64,000 bases of DNA from Streptomyces sp. NBC_01439 (lineage in GTDB: Bacteria; Actinomycetota; Actinomycetes; Streptomycetales; Streptomycetaceae). Numbering within the stretch: position 1 is the first letter of the stretch; every line of letters starts with the position of its first letter. The notes beneath the pieces were generated by a model, which worked only from the letters and a program-made list of their open reading frames with translations, was not told the DNA's origin and did no database searches. Below are positions 48,172-57,298 of this stretch, piece by piece. The position numbers were made by a program, and so were the translations under genes. Location of the stretch: positions 3,298,001 to 3,362,000 of the forward strand of contig NZ_CP109487.1 of the NCBI RefSeq assembly GCF_036227605.1, given 5' to 3'.

Positions 48172-49185
48172 TCAGCGGTCGATACGGACCGTCACGCCCG
48201 CCAGTTGGTCCTCGACTTGACGGATATCTGCGTCCACCATGATCTGCGCCAGCTCGGCCACCAGGACCGTCGGCTTCCAGCCAAGCAGGTCGTGGGCCTT
48301 GGACGCATCGCCGATGAGGGCGTCGACCTCGCTCGGGCGCTCGTACTTGGGGTCGTAGCGCACGTGGTCGGTCCAGTCGAGACCGGCGTGCGTGAAGGAG
48401 GACTCGACGAACTCGCGGACGGTCGCGGCCACCCCGGTGGCGACGACATAGTCGGTGGGCTCGTCCTGCTGGAGCATCCGCCACATGGCGTCCACGTACT
48501 CGGGGGCGTAGCCCCAGTCGCGCACCGCGTCGAGGTTGCCGAGGTAGAGGTGGTCCTGGAGACCGGCCTTGATGCGGGCCACCGCGCGGGTGATCTTGCG
48601 GGTCACGAAGGTCTCGCCGCGGCGCGGGGACTCGTGGTTGAACAGGATCCCGTTGACGGCGAACATGTCGTACGCCTCGCGGTAGTTCACCGTGGTCCAG
48701 TACGCGAAGACCTTCGCGGCGCCGTACGGGCTGCGCGGGTGGAACGGGGTCTGCTCGTTCTGCGGGGGCGGGGTGGAGCCGAACATCTCGGAGGACGAGG
48801 CCTGGTAGATGCGGGTGTCGACGCCGCTGGCCCGGATGGCCTCCAGCAGCCGCAGCGCGCCGAGGCCGGTCACGTCGCCCGTGTAGAGCGGGGCGTCGAA
48901 GGAGACGCGGACGTGGGACTGGGCGCCGAGGTTGTAGACCTCGTCGGGGCGTATGTCACGGAGCAGGTTCACGAGGGCGACGCCGTCGGAGAGGTCGGCG
49001 TGGTGCAGGACGAAGGACCGGTTGGCGGTCTGCGGGTCCTGGTAGATGTGGTCGACCCGCTCCGTGTTGAAGCTGGAGGACCGCCGCACGAGCCCGTGCA
49101 CCGTGTAGCCCTTGGAGAGCAGGAGCTCGGCGAGGTACGAGCCGTCCTGTCCGGTGACTCCGGTGATCAGTGCGGTCTTGCCCAT
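48172..49185 (-). CDS. gmd: GDP-mannose 4,6-dehydratase
   Basis: A 337-residue SDR enzyme that converts GDP-mannose to GDP-4-keto-6-deoxymannose. [15 protein letters not shown] is the NAD(P)-binding loop, ASSSEMFGS and the YGAAK catalytic dyad follow, and the ending includes [22 protein letters not shown], family-specific. The ATG at 49185 (MGKTALITG) is the usual start. It is divergent from fcl across 365 bases; together they make GDP-L-fucose from GDP-mannose. Confidence 0.96.
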   Translation of the reverse strand: MGKTALITGVTGQDGSYLAELLLSKGYTVHGLVRRSSSFNTERVDHIYQDPQTANRSFVLHHADLSDGVALVNLLRDIRPDEVYNLGAQSHVRVSFDAPLYTGDVTGLGALRLLEAIRASGVDTRIYQASSSEMFGSTPPPQNEQTPFHPRSPYGAAKVFAYWTTVNYREAYDMFAVNGILFNHESPRRGETFVTRKITRAVARIKAGLQDHLYLGNLDAVRDWGYAPEYVDAMWRMLQQDEPTDYVVATGVAATVREFVESSFTHAGLDWTDHVRYDPKYERPSEVDALIGDASKAHDLLGWKPTVLVAELAQIMVDADIRQVEDQLAGVTVRIDR

Positions 49186-49550
49186 GGGGTCCCCTTGCTG
49201 GTTGTTTCTGTCGGTCGTGGTGAGGCGGTGCCTCGGAGTGGGTGCGGAGCGGGCCTTCGGGCGTCGCACCGAACGGCCCGGCCGCGGCCCGGGGGCCGGA
49301 TTGCGTTACCGTACACGGCCGCCCCCGGACGCCCCCTGCGGGGCGCCCGCCGTCTCGTGGTCCTGACGCCGCCCGGCACGCCCCCGGTTCCGGAGCCGGC
49401 CGAAATCCCGACCGGCCCGACGGCCGGGCGCGGACCGCCGCCCTGGACCGGGAGGTCAGCCGCGGCCGGGGCCGCGCCGGTGGATCGGGCTCGGGCTCGG
49501 GCCGTGGACCACTGCCACCCCCGCGGGAGCGGACTGGCATCATCGGCGGT
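49186..49550. other. Divergent gmd/fcl promoter region
   Basis: 365 bases with no gene. An inverted repeat with arms CCGGGGGC (49289-49296) and GCCCCCGG (49321-49328) flanks a TTGCGTTACCGTACA sequence. The promoters of gmd and fcl must be here; I see no known operator. Confidence 0.5.
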
Positions 49551-50495
49551 ATGACAAGTTCGCTGCCGCTCCTGCCCCCGAACGCCCGCGTCTTCGTCGC
49601 GGGCCACCGCGGCCTCGTGGGGTCCGCGGTCGCCCGGCGACTCACCGCCGACGGCCACGAGGTGCTGACCCGGGGCCGCGCCGACCTCGACCTGCGCGAC
49701 GCCGCCGCGACCGCCGCGTACCTGAAGGACGTTCGTCCGGACGCCGTGGTACTGGCCGCCGCCAAGGTCGGCGGGATCATGGCCAACAGCACGTACCCGG
49801 TGCAGTTCCTGGAGGAGAACCTGCAGATCCAGCTCAGCGTGATCGGCGGCGCCCACGCCGCCGGCGTGGGCCGGCTGCTGTTCCTGGGTTCGTCCTGCAT
49901 CTACCCGAAGCTGGCCCCGCAGCCGATCCACGAGGACGCCCTGCTGACCGGCCCCCTGGAGCCGACCAACGAGGCCTACGCCCTGGCCAAGATCGCCGGC
50001 ATCGTCCAGGTCCAGTCCTACCGCAAGCAGTACGGGGCCTCCTACATCTCGGCCATGCCGACGAACCTCTACGGCCCGGGCGACAACTTCGACCTGGAGT
50101 CCTCGCACGTCCTGCCGGCCCTCGTCCGACGCTTCCACGAGGCCGCCGCCGAGGGCCGTGACGAGGTCACGCTGTGGGGATCGGGCACCCCTCGCCGGGA
50201 GTTCCTGCACGTGGACGACCTGGCCGCGGCCTGCGCCGTGCTGCTGAACACCTACGACGGCGACGAGCCCGTCAACATCGGCTGCGGCGAGGACCTGACC
50301 ATCAAGGAACTGGCCGAGACGGTCGCCGAGGTGACCGGCTTCCGCGGCCGGCTCGCCTGGGACATGTCCAAGCCGGACGGGACCCCGCGCAAGCTGCTGG
50401 ACGTGAGCCGCCTGACGTCGCTCGGCTGGAAGCCCGGCATCCCGCTGCGGGAGGGCATCGCCGCCACGTACAAGTGGTGGCGCGAGCAGAGCTGA
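49551..50495 (+). CDS. fcl: GDP-L-fucose synthase
   Basis: A 314-residue SDR epimerase-reductase that turns GDP-4-keto-6-deoxymannose into GDP-L-fucose. FVAGHRGLVGSAVARRL is the NADP loop, LFLGSSCIYPKLAPQPI and YALAKIAGI (the YxxxK catalytic pair) follow, and NLYGPGDNFDLESSHVLPALVRRFHEA is strongly family-specific. The ATG at 49551 gives MTSSLPLLPPNAR; the ribosome site is weak. Its end is close to the convergent sugar-phosphotransferase gene. Confidence 0.95.
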   Translation: MTSSLPLLPPNARVFVAGHRGLVGSAVARRLTADGHEVLTRGRADLDLRDAAATAAYLKDVRPDAVVLAAAKVGGIMANSTYPVQFLEENLQIQLSVIGGAHAAGVGRLLFLGSSCIYPKLAPQPIHEDALLTGPLEPTNEAYALAKIAGIVQVQSYRKQYGASYISAMPTNLYGPGDNFDLESSHVLPALVRRFHEAAAEGRDEVTLWGSGTPRREFLHVDDLAAACAVLLNTYDGDEPVNIGCGEDLTIKELAETVAEVTGFRGRLAWDMSKPDGTPRKLLDVSRLTSLGWKPGIPLREGIAATYKWWREQS

Positions 50496-50517
50496 TCGCA
50501 CAGGCGGCCCGGGCCCC

Positions 50518-51993
50518 TCAGTACGCTCCGCGACCGTCTACGACGGCGCGGAGCGTACGGCCCATGACGTCGACGTCGCTGGTGAAGGACCAGTTGTCGA
50601 CGTACTGCAGGTCGAGCTGGATGGTTTCGTCCCAGGACAGGTCCGACCGTCCGCTGATCTGCCACAGTCCCGTCATCCCGGGCCGTACGGTGAGCCGGCG
50701 CAGCTCGACCTCGTCGTATTTCGCCACCTCCTCCGGGAGCGGCGGGCGCGGGCCGACCAGCGACATGTTGCCGATCAGCACGTTGATCAGCTGCGGGAGC
50801 TCGTCCAGCGAGGTGCGGCGCAGCAGCCGGCCCACCCGGGTGACCCGGGGATCGCGGCGCATCTTGAACATCAGGCCGTCGTTCTCGTTCGACCCGGACA
50901 ACTCGGCCTTCAGGGCGTCGGCGTCCACGACCATCGTGCGGAACTTCCACATGACGAACGGGACCCCGTCGCGGCCGATCCGCCGCTGGCGGTAGAAGGC
51001 CGGGCCGCGCGAGCCGAACCGTATGGCCAGCACGATCCCCAGGAGGAACGGGGAGAGCAGCAACAGTCCGGCCGCGGCACCCACCCGGTCCAGGGCCGAC
51101 TTGAGCAGGGTCTGCACCCCGCGGCTGACGGGCGGCGCGACGCGCAGCACGGCGAGCCCGCCCGCGGACAGGGTCTCCAGCCGCTTGACGGACACCTCCA
51201 CCAGCCCGGGGAAGACGGCGAGTTCCAGGCCCGCGTCGTGCAGGGCCCAGGCGATCCGGCGCAGCCGCTCCCCCGTGATCCGCACGCCGGGGGCGACGAG
51301 CACCAGGTCGGCGTGGTGGCTGGCGACGGCGCCGAGCACGGCCGCCGAGTCGCCGTTCGGGGTCTCGCAGGTGCCTCCGTCGAGCCGCGCCGCCACGGGT
51401 ACGCCACTGGCGAGGGGCCCGGCACCGACCGGGACCACGCCGACGACGACGTACGGGTGGTCGGTGCGGGCGGCGAGGTGCGCGATGACGTCCTCGGCCG
51501 CATCGGGCTCACCGATGACCAGGACCCGGCTGACGGCCTGGGCCTCGCGGCGCGCGGCCGAGAGGTGGCGGTAGGTCAGCTTGTGGACGGCGACGGTGAT
51601 GAGCAGAGCGGGCAACAGGGCCCCGAGGGCGGACAGCCGGGGGGTGGCCTCTTCGGTCACCACGCGCGCCACGGCCAGCACGCCGATCAGAATCAGCCAG
51701 TCGTGTACGACGGGCAGGACGCCGCGGGACTCGCCGAGCGCTCGGGTCGCGTAGCGCCGGCGCAGCGCCTGCACTCCGGTCCACGCCACGGCGGCGGCCA
51801 GGGCGCAGTAGACCGGTCGGACCTGCTGCGCGGCGTCGAAAACGAGTCCTACCGGGATCGCGGCGCCGAGGAAATCGGCGGCGACGGCGGCCGGGCGGTA
51901 CCAACGGGCCTTGTCCCCGAGGCGCCGTACGGGCGCAAGAGACTCCCGGGCCGCTCGGGCCACTCTTTGCGCAGGAATATGGACATGCCTCAT
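50518..51993 (-). CDS. Exopolysaccharide polyprenyl glycosylphosphotransferase
   Basis: A 491-residue membrane enzyme that starts repeat-unit synthesis by attaching a sugar phosphate to undecaprenyl phosphate. About four N-terminal helices and a nucleotide-binding-like middle domain (RVLVIGEPDAAEDVIAHL) precede the bacterial sugar-transferase domain: KSALDRVGAAAGLLLLSPFL, FYRQRRIGRDGVPFVMWKFRTM, RRTSLDELPQLINVLIGNMSLVGPRPP and the ending GRSDLSWDETIQLDLQYVDNWS. The ATG at 51993 has an AGGGGGGC site. It is the initiating enzyme expected for this locus. Confidence 0.93.
   Translation of the reverse strand: MRHVHIPAQRVARAARESLAPVRRLGDKARWYRPAAVAADFLGAAIPVGLVFDAAQQVRPVYCALAAAVAWTGVQALRRRYATRALGESRGVLPVVHDWLILIGVLAVARVVTEEATPRLSALGALLPALLITVAVHKLTYRHLSAARREAQAVSRVLVIGEPDAAEDVIAHLAARTDHPYVVVGVVPVGAGPLASGVPVAARLDGGTCETPNGDSAAVLGAVASHHADLVLVAPGVRITGERLRRIAWALHDAGLELAVFPGLVEVSVKRLETLSAGGLAVLRVAPPVSRGVQTLLKSALDRVGAAAGLLLLSPFLLGIVLAIRFGSRGPAFYRQRRIGRDGVPFVMWKFRTMVVDADALKAELSGSNENDGLMFKMRRDPRVTRVGRLLRRTSLDELPQLINVLIGNMSLVGPRPPLPEEVAKYDEVELRRLTVRPGMTGLWQISGRSDLSWDETIQLDLQYVDNWSFTSDVDVMGRTLRAVVDGRGAY
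50521..50558. terminator. Hairpin at the 3' end of the sugar-phosphotransferase gene
   Basis: Arms GTACGCTCCGCG (50521-50532) and CGCGGAGCGTAC (50547-50558), a perfect 12-bp stem inside the last codons of the minus-strand gene and just beyond the fcl stop. It could terminate both convergent transcripts. Confidence 0.6.
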
Positions 51994-52376
51994 GGGCCCC
52001 CCTGGCACGTGGTCTATGACAGTGGCGGGTGCCCATCGCTTCCCCTGGCAACGAACATCTGCCGCACCGGGAAACAGTACGACAAACACCCGTACGGTAA
52101 ATGCCGTTTGGGTCAACGCAGTCTCTTGTTGCGCAAGTGTTAGCAACCGGTAGCAGGCGTTCCGCATGCTGGCTGGCCTGGTAGAGCACACGAAGGTGAA
52201 TGGTCCGGATACCGGATACGTATCTTCGAACAACGAACCCTTTCCGGCCAACCTTTTGACGCGGCCCTGACATCTGCCGCCGCGAGTGGCAATCTTCGAC
52301 CGTTCATCGCACCAGCCCTGCTCTGCCCGGAGGCCCACCCAGCCATCCGGAACCCCCCTTGCAGAAGGAGTCTGCG
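51994..52376. other. Divergent promoter region of sugar-phosphotransferase and M4 protease
   Basis: 383 bases without a gene, AT-richer than surroundings. A 10-base palindrome GATACGTATC occurs at 52215-52224 with a GGATAC direct repeat just before it, and a TTGACG element at 52256-52261. No clear -10 is seen. The signals probably serve the metalloprotease. Confidence 0.45.
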
Positions 52377-54647
52377 TTGAGGTCCACCCCCCAGAGGCGT
52401 GCCACCGCGGCCGGCGCTCTCGTTGCTGCGGCAGCCCTGCTCGCCGTCGGCATACAGACCGGCACCGCAACCGCCGACGCCACCGCGTCACAGGCACCCA
52501 CGGCCTCCCAGCCCAACCCGGGCGCGGCCAACCGCGCACTCAGCGCCTCGGAGCGTGCGACGCTCCTGGCCGAGGCCAACTCGACCACCGCGCAGGCCGC
52601 CAAGGCGCTCGGCCTCGGCAGCGGCGAGAAGCTCGTCGTCCGCGACGTGGTCCAGGACGCGGACGGCACCACGCACACGACCTACGAGCGCACCTACGAC
52701 GGCCTCCCGGTCCTCGGTGGTGACCTCACCGTCCACGCCAAGGACGGCGTCACCAAGAGCGTGACCAAGGCGACCAACCACGAGATCAAGGTCGCCGACA
52801 CCAGCGCCACCGTCACCCCGGCGGCCGCCGAGAGCCAGGCCGTCTCCGCCGCGAGCGCCGAGGGCTCCAAGGAGGCCAAGGCGTCCAAGGGCGCCCGCAA
52901 GGTGATCTGGGCGGCCGAAGGCGCGCCGGTCCTCGCGTTCGAGACCGTCGTCGGCGGACTCCAGCACGACGGCACGCCGAACGAGCTCCACGTGGTGACC
53001 AACGCCAAGACCGGCGCCAAGATCACCGAGTGGCAGGCCATCGAGACCGGCACCGGCAACACGATGTACAGCGGCCAGGTGACCCTCGGGACCACCCAGT
53101 CGGGCAGCACCTGGAACCTGACCGACGCCGCGCGCGGCAGCCACAAGACGTACAACCTCAACCGTGGCACCGGCTCCGGCACCGGCACGCTGTTCTCCGG
53201 CCCGGACGACATCTGGGGCAACAACCTGCCGTCCAACCTGGAGACGGCGGGCGCGGACGCGCACTACGGCGCCGCCGCCACGTGGGACTACTACAAGAAC
53301 GTGCACGGCCGCAACGGCCTGCGCAACGACGGCGTGGCCCCGTACAGCCGGGTCCACTACGGCAACGCCTACGTCAATGCGTTCTGGAGCGACTCCTGCT
53401 TCTGCATGACGTACGGCGACGGCGAGGGCAACAACAAGCCGCTCACCTCCACCGACGTGGCCGCGCACGAGATGACCCACGGTCTGACCTCGGTCACCGG
53501 CAACATGACCTACAGCGGTGAGCCCGGCGGTCTGAACGAGGCGACCTCCGACATCATGGCCGCGGCCGTCGAGTTCTACGCCAACAACCCGCAGGACGTC
53601 GGCGACTACCTGGTCGGCGAGAAGATCGACATCAACGGCGACGGCACCCCGCTGCGCTACATGGACAAGCCCAGCAAGGACGGATCGTCCAAGGACAGCT
53701 GGTACTCGGGCCTCGGCGGCATCGACGTCCACTACTCCTCGGGCCCGGCCAACCACTGGTACTACCTGGCCTCCGAGGGCTCGGGCGCCAAGGTCGTCAA
53801 CGGCGTGAGCTACAACTCGCCGACCGCGGACAACCTGCCCGTCACCGCGATCGGCCGGGACGCCGCCTCGAAGATCTGGTTCCGCGCGCTGACGGTGGGC
53901 TACTTCAAGTCGAACACCAACTACGCCGACGCCCGCGTCCAGACCCTGAAGGCCGCCGCCGACCTCTACGGCCAGGGCTCGACGATCTACAACAACGTCG
54001 CCAACGCGTGGGCCGGCGTCGCCGTCGGATCCCGCATCTCCAACGGCGTCACGGTCACCCCGATCGCCAACCAGAACACCGTCACGGGCAGCGCCGTCAG
54101 CCTGCAGGTCCAGGCCACGAGCACGAACCCGGGTGCGCTGAGCTACGCGGCGACCGGCCTGCCGGCCGGCCTGTCGATCAACTCCTCGAACGGCCTGATC
54201 TCGGGCACGGCCTCCACCGCGGGCACGTCCAACGTGACCGTGACGGTGACCGACTCGCAGAACCAGACCGGTACCGCGGCGTTCACCTGGACGGTCGGCA
54301 CCACGCAGCCGAGCGTCTTCGAGAACACCACGGACTACCAGATCGCGGACAACGCGACCGTCGAGTCCCCGATCAACGTGACGCGCACGGGCAACGCCCC
54401 GAGCGCCCTCAAGGTGGACGTGAACATCGTCCACACCTACGTCGGTGACCTGGTGGTCGACCTGGTCGCCCCCGACGGCAGCGTCTACAACCTGCGCAAC
54501 CGCACCGGCGGCAGCGCGGACAACATCGTCCAGCAGTTCACGGTGAACGCCTCCTCCGAGGTCGCCAACGGCACCTGGAAGCTCCGCGTCAGGGACGCCG
54601 CCAGCCTGGACACCGGCTACATCAACAGCTGGAAGCTCACCTTCTGA
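52377..54647 (+). CDS. Secreted M4 (thermolysin-type) metalloprotease with P domain
   Basis: A 756-residue exported zinc protease. In order: signal peptide (1-33, ending TATADA), FTP and PepSY propeptide regions (to about 210), the M4 catalytic domain with AAHEMTHGLTSVTG (HEXXH zinc site) and GGLNEATSDIM (third ligand Glu), SSGPANHWYYLASEG, an Ig-like domain (PAGLSINSSNGLISGTASTAG) and a P/proprotein-convertase domain at the end (NVTRTGNAPSALKVDVNIVHTYVGDLVVDL). The TTG at 52377 is chosen for the AAGGAG site 7 bases upstream; no ATG or GTG fits. It degrades extracellular protein. Confidence 0.92.
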   Translation: MRSTPQRRATAAGALVAAAALLAVGIQTGTATADATASQAPTASQPNPGAANRALSASERATLLAEANSTTAQAAKALGLGSGEKLVVRDVVQDADGTTHTTYERTYDGLPVLGGDLTVHAKDGVTKSVTKATNHEIKVADTSATVTPAAAESQAVSAASAEGSKEAKASKGARKVIWAAEGAPVLAFETVVGGLQHDGTPNELHVVTNAKTGAKITEWQAIETGTGNTMYSGQVTLGTTQSGSTWNLTDAARGSHKTYNLNRGTGSGTGTLFSGPDDIWGNNLPSNLETAGADAHYGAAATWDYYKNVHGRNGLRNDGVAPYSRVHYGNAYVNAFWSDSCFCMTYGDGEGNNKPLTSTDVAAHEMTHGLTSVTGNMTYSGEPGGLNEATSDIMAAAVEFYANNPQDVGDYLVGEKIDINGDGTPLRYMDKPSKDGSSKDSWYSGLGGIDVHYSSGPANHWYYLASEGSGAKVVNGVSYNSPTADNLPVTAIGRDAASKIWFRALTVGYFKSNTNYADARVQTLKAAADLYGQGSTIYNNVANAWAGVAVGSRISNGVTVTPIANQNTVTGSAVSLQVQATSTNPGALSYAATGLPAGLSINSSNGLISGTASTAGTSNVTVTVTDSQNQTGTAAFTWTVGTTQPSVFENTTDYQIADNATVESPINVTRTGNAPSALKVDVNIVHTYVGDLVVDLVAPDGSVYNLRNRTGGSADNIVQQFTVNASSEVANGTWKLRVRDAASLDTGYINSWKLTF

Positions 54648-54690
54648 CCCCACCGGGCAGGGTGAACCACGGCTGAGCAGTGAAACCACG

Positions 54691-54724
54691 GGGCCGCCCG
54701 GGAGGATCCCTCCCCGGGCGGCCC
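54691..54724. terminator. Hairpin after the M4 protease gene
   Basis: Arms GGGCCGCCCGGGAGG (54691-54705) and CCTCCCCGGGCGGCCC (54709-54724) pair with one bulged base. It separates the protease gene from the convergent secreted-protein gene. Confidence 0.75.
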
Positions 54725-54740
54725 TGTTCCATTGCGTACG

Positions 54741-55409
54741 TCAGCCCAGGGCGCGGAAGATCGCGGTCAGGAGGTCTTCCTCCTCTTCCTCGTCGCCACG
54801 GTTCTGGTTCTGGTCGCTCTGGTCGCCCTGATCGCTCTGGTCGTCGCGCGACTGGTCGTCCCGACCCGGCCAGGTACCGTTCCCGCCGGTGCCACCGTTC
54901 CCGCCGTTCCCGCCGGTGCTGCCGGTGCTGCCGTCGGTCAGGTCCTCGTCGGCCTCGTCGTCCCGGGGCCGGTCGTCCCGACCCGGCCAGGTGCCGTTCC
55001 CACCGGTGTCGCCGGTGCCACCTTTACCGCCGGTCGCCGAGTCCTCCGCGGTCACCGGCTTGAAGTAGACGGAGACGACCTCCACCCGCTTCGCCTTCTC
55101 CCCCGGCTTCAGCACCTTCTCCGCCTCGCCGTCACAGCTGCGGTTGTCGAAGAGGACCGCCAGCGACTCCGTCTCGTTGCGCACCTCGATGGCGGGCTCG
55201 TCGCGGGAGGTGCGCGTCAGCAGGTAGCAGGTGTCGTTGTCGGCGGGCCGGATCTGGCCCCTTCTCTCGGAGCCGGCCGCGTCCAGGTACTGGTAGTGCA
55301 GCGTGCCGAGGGCGCGTTCGCCGTGGTCGTCGGCCACCGACGGGCCGGCGGTGGGCAGGGCGAGCGCGAGAGCGCCGACGAACGCGGCGGCGGTCGAGCG
55401 AAGACGCAT
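54741..55409 (-). CDS. Secreted protein with duplicated Gly-rich/charged tail
   Basis: A 222-residue exported protein: signal peptide MRLRSTAAAFVGALALALP, a globular domain (to about 125) with two cysteines (NDTCYLL, NRSCDGEAE), and a tail in which TGGNGTWPGRDD occurs twice, about 41 residues apart, each followed by an Asp/Arg-rich stretch; the tail ends in DEEEEEDLLTAIFRALG. I do not recognise the family. The ATG at 55409 is chosen because it starts the signal peptide. The tail duplication is visible in the DNA as a near-repeat. Confidence 0.75.
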   Translation of the reverse strand: MRLRSTAAAFVGALALALPTAGPSVADDHGERALGTLHYQYLDAAGSERRGQIRPADNDTCYLLTRTSRDEPAIEVRNETESLAVLFDNRSCDGEAEKVLKPGEKAKRVEVVSVYFKPVTAEDSATGGKGGTGDTGGNGTWPGRDDRPRDDEADEDLTDGSTGSTGGNGGNGGTGGNGTWPGRDDQSRDDQSDQGDQSDQNQNRGDEEEEEDLLTAIFRALG

Positions 55410-55586
55410 GGGGGAGTCCGTTCCTCGGGTTGCTCGGGTTCCGCGGATACCGGTCCGGTGGCATCCTCGGGCAGCGTAGGAGCGCGGCACCCCGCTGAAT
55501 CGATTCGGCATGCCCTGTACGTTCGAAGGTTCACCCATGAGGGTCCTAGCCGTACGGCCCTCCGCGCGGTCTCCCCGCGTACGACC

Positions 55587-57152
55587 TCAGTCCCGTACGG
55601 CCGGTTCCCCCGCCGGGTCCTGAGCCCGGGTGGACTGCGCGCGGGGCCGCGGGAGCGGAGCCGCGGCGGCCGGCGTCCCACCGCGGAGCAGGAGGAAGAC
55701 CGCCGCCGCACCGGCCAGCCCCATCGCGGCCGAGACCAGGAACGTCTCGCGGAGACCGCTCGCGAAGGCGGCCGCCACCAGCCCCGTCAGCGCCTCGCGG
55801 GCCGCGCCCGCCGGGGCTTCGGCGAGCACCTCTCCGGCGCCGCCGGAGGCCAGCGTCTGCGCCAGCCCCCGGCCGCCCTCACCGAGCTCGGAGCGCAGCC
55901 CCGTGTGGAAGACCGCACCGAGCACGGCGATACCGAGGGCGGTGCCCAGCTGGCGTGCGGTGTTCAGGGCGCCGCCCGCCATGCCCGCCCGGGCCGGGGC
56001 CACGGCCGCCATCGCGGTGGCGGCCAGCGCCGGGGTCGCGGCACCCACCCCCACGCCGGTCACGAGCAGCCCGGGCACCAGGGCGGTCCAGCCGTCCCCC
56101 GCGTCGAGCATCCAGGCCTGGAGCAGCGCGCCGAAGCCGATCAGCAGCAGTCCGCCGCCGATGGTCAGCCGGGGCGGGACCGTGTGCAGCAGCCGTCCGG
56201 CCACCGCAGCGACGACGAAGCCGGCCGCGCTGAGCGGCAGCAGCACCAGGCCCCCGCCGACCGGGCTCATCCCCTCGACGGACTGCAGCCAGAGGGAGAC
56301 GTACATGAGGTACGAGAACGCGGCGCCCGACAGCAGCAGTCCGGCGGCCATGACGGCGACGAAGATCCGGCTGCGGAAGAGCGAGAGGTCCAGCATCGGG
56401 CGCTTGCTGCGCAGTTCGACGAGGACGAAGGCGGCGAAGGCGGCCACGCCCAGGCCGAGGAGGCCGAGGGTGGCGGGCGAGCCCCAGCCGTTCTCGCCGA
56501 CGCGGATCACGGCGTAGGTGACGGCCGCGGCGCCCGCGGTGAAGGTGGCCATGCCGGGCAGATCGAGGCGCCCGGCGTGCGGGTTGCGGGACTCGGCCAC
56601 CGCCGTGAGGGTGACGTACACGGCCAGCACGCTGACGGGCAGATTGATGAAGAAGATCCAGCGCCAGCCGAAGTTCTCCGTGAGCAGCCCTCCGATGATC
56701 GGCCCGGCCGCGGCCGCGGCACCGTTGACCGCGCCCCAGACCCCGAAGGCCACCCCGCGGTCGCGGCCCTGGTAGGACGCGCTGAGCAGGGCCATGGTGG
56801 TGGCGAACATGGCGGCTCCGCCGATGCCCTGGACAGCGCGGAAGGCGATCAGCTCGGCCGAGCCGGTGGCCAGCCCGCAGGCGATCGAGGCGGCGGCGAA
56901 GAGTCCGAGCCCGATGAGGTAGACGCGGCGGCGGCCGATCCGGTCGGCGAGCGAGCCCGCTCCCAGCAGCAGGGCGGCAAGGGCGAGGGCGTAGACGTCC
57001 ATCACCCACTGGAGGCCGGCGAATCCGCCGAAGGAAGTGTCGGAGGCCATGTCGGCGGACATGTCGGGCAGGGCGACGGTCACGATCGTGACGTCGACCA
57101 GGAGCATGAATGCCCCGAGGCAGACGGCCGTCAGGGGCAGCCATTTGCGCAT
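55587..57152 (-). CDS. DHA2-family MFS exporter
   Basis: A 521-residue efflux protein with about 14 helices. LLVDVTIVTVALPDM matches helix 1 (motif D1), GSLADRIGRRRVYLIG motif A and AAAAGPIIGGLL motif C. The ATG at 57152 (MRKWLPLTAVCLG) is chosen. It is divergent from the Lrp/AsnC regulator gene, which probably controls it. The substrate is unknown. It is unrelated in its regulator to the other DHA2 pump at 18.4 kb. Confidence 0.9.
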   Translation of the reverse strand: MRKWLPLTAVCLGAFMLLVDVTIVTVALPDMSADMASDTSFGGFAGLQWVMDVYALALAALLLGAGSLADRIGRRRVYLIGLGLFAAASIACGLATGSAELIAFRAVQGIGGAAMFATTMALLSASYQGRDRGVAFGVWGAVNGAAAAAGPIIGGLLTENFGWRWIFFINLPVSVLAVYVTLTAVAESRNPHAGRLDLPGMATFTAGAAAVTYAVIRVGENGWGSPATLGLLGLGVAAFAAFVLVELRSKRPMLDLSLFRSRIFVAVMAAGLLLSGAAFSYLMYVSLWLQSVEGMSPVGGGLVLLPLSAAGFVVAAVAGRLLHTVPPRLTIGGGLLLIGFGALLQAWMLDAGDGWTALVPGLLVTGVGVGAATPALAATAMAAVAPARAGMAGGALNTARQLGTALGIAVLGAVFHTGLRSELGEGGRGLAQTLASGGAGEVLAEAPAGAAREALTGLVAAAFASGLRETFLVSAAMGLAGAAAVFLLLRGGTPAAAAPLPRPRAQSTRAQDPAGEPAVRD

Positions 57153-57298
57153 GGGAGTTCTCCTCGGGTGTGCGCAGGGGCGGGGTCGCGGGCGAGTCCG
57201 CGGTGACCTCAAGTTCCCACCGCTCGCCTCCCTTCCCCCATCCAGCGGCCCGCTCCTGCCGGATTTCCTTCATCAGGTCCCCTGCCATGATGGAAACC

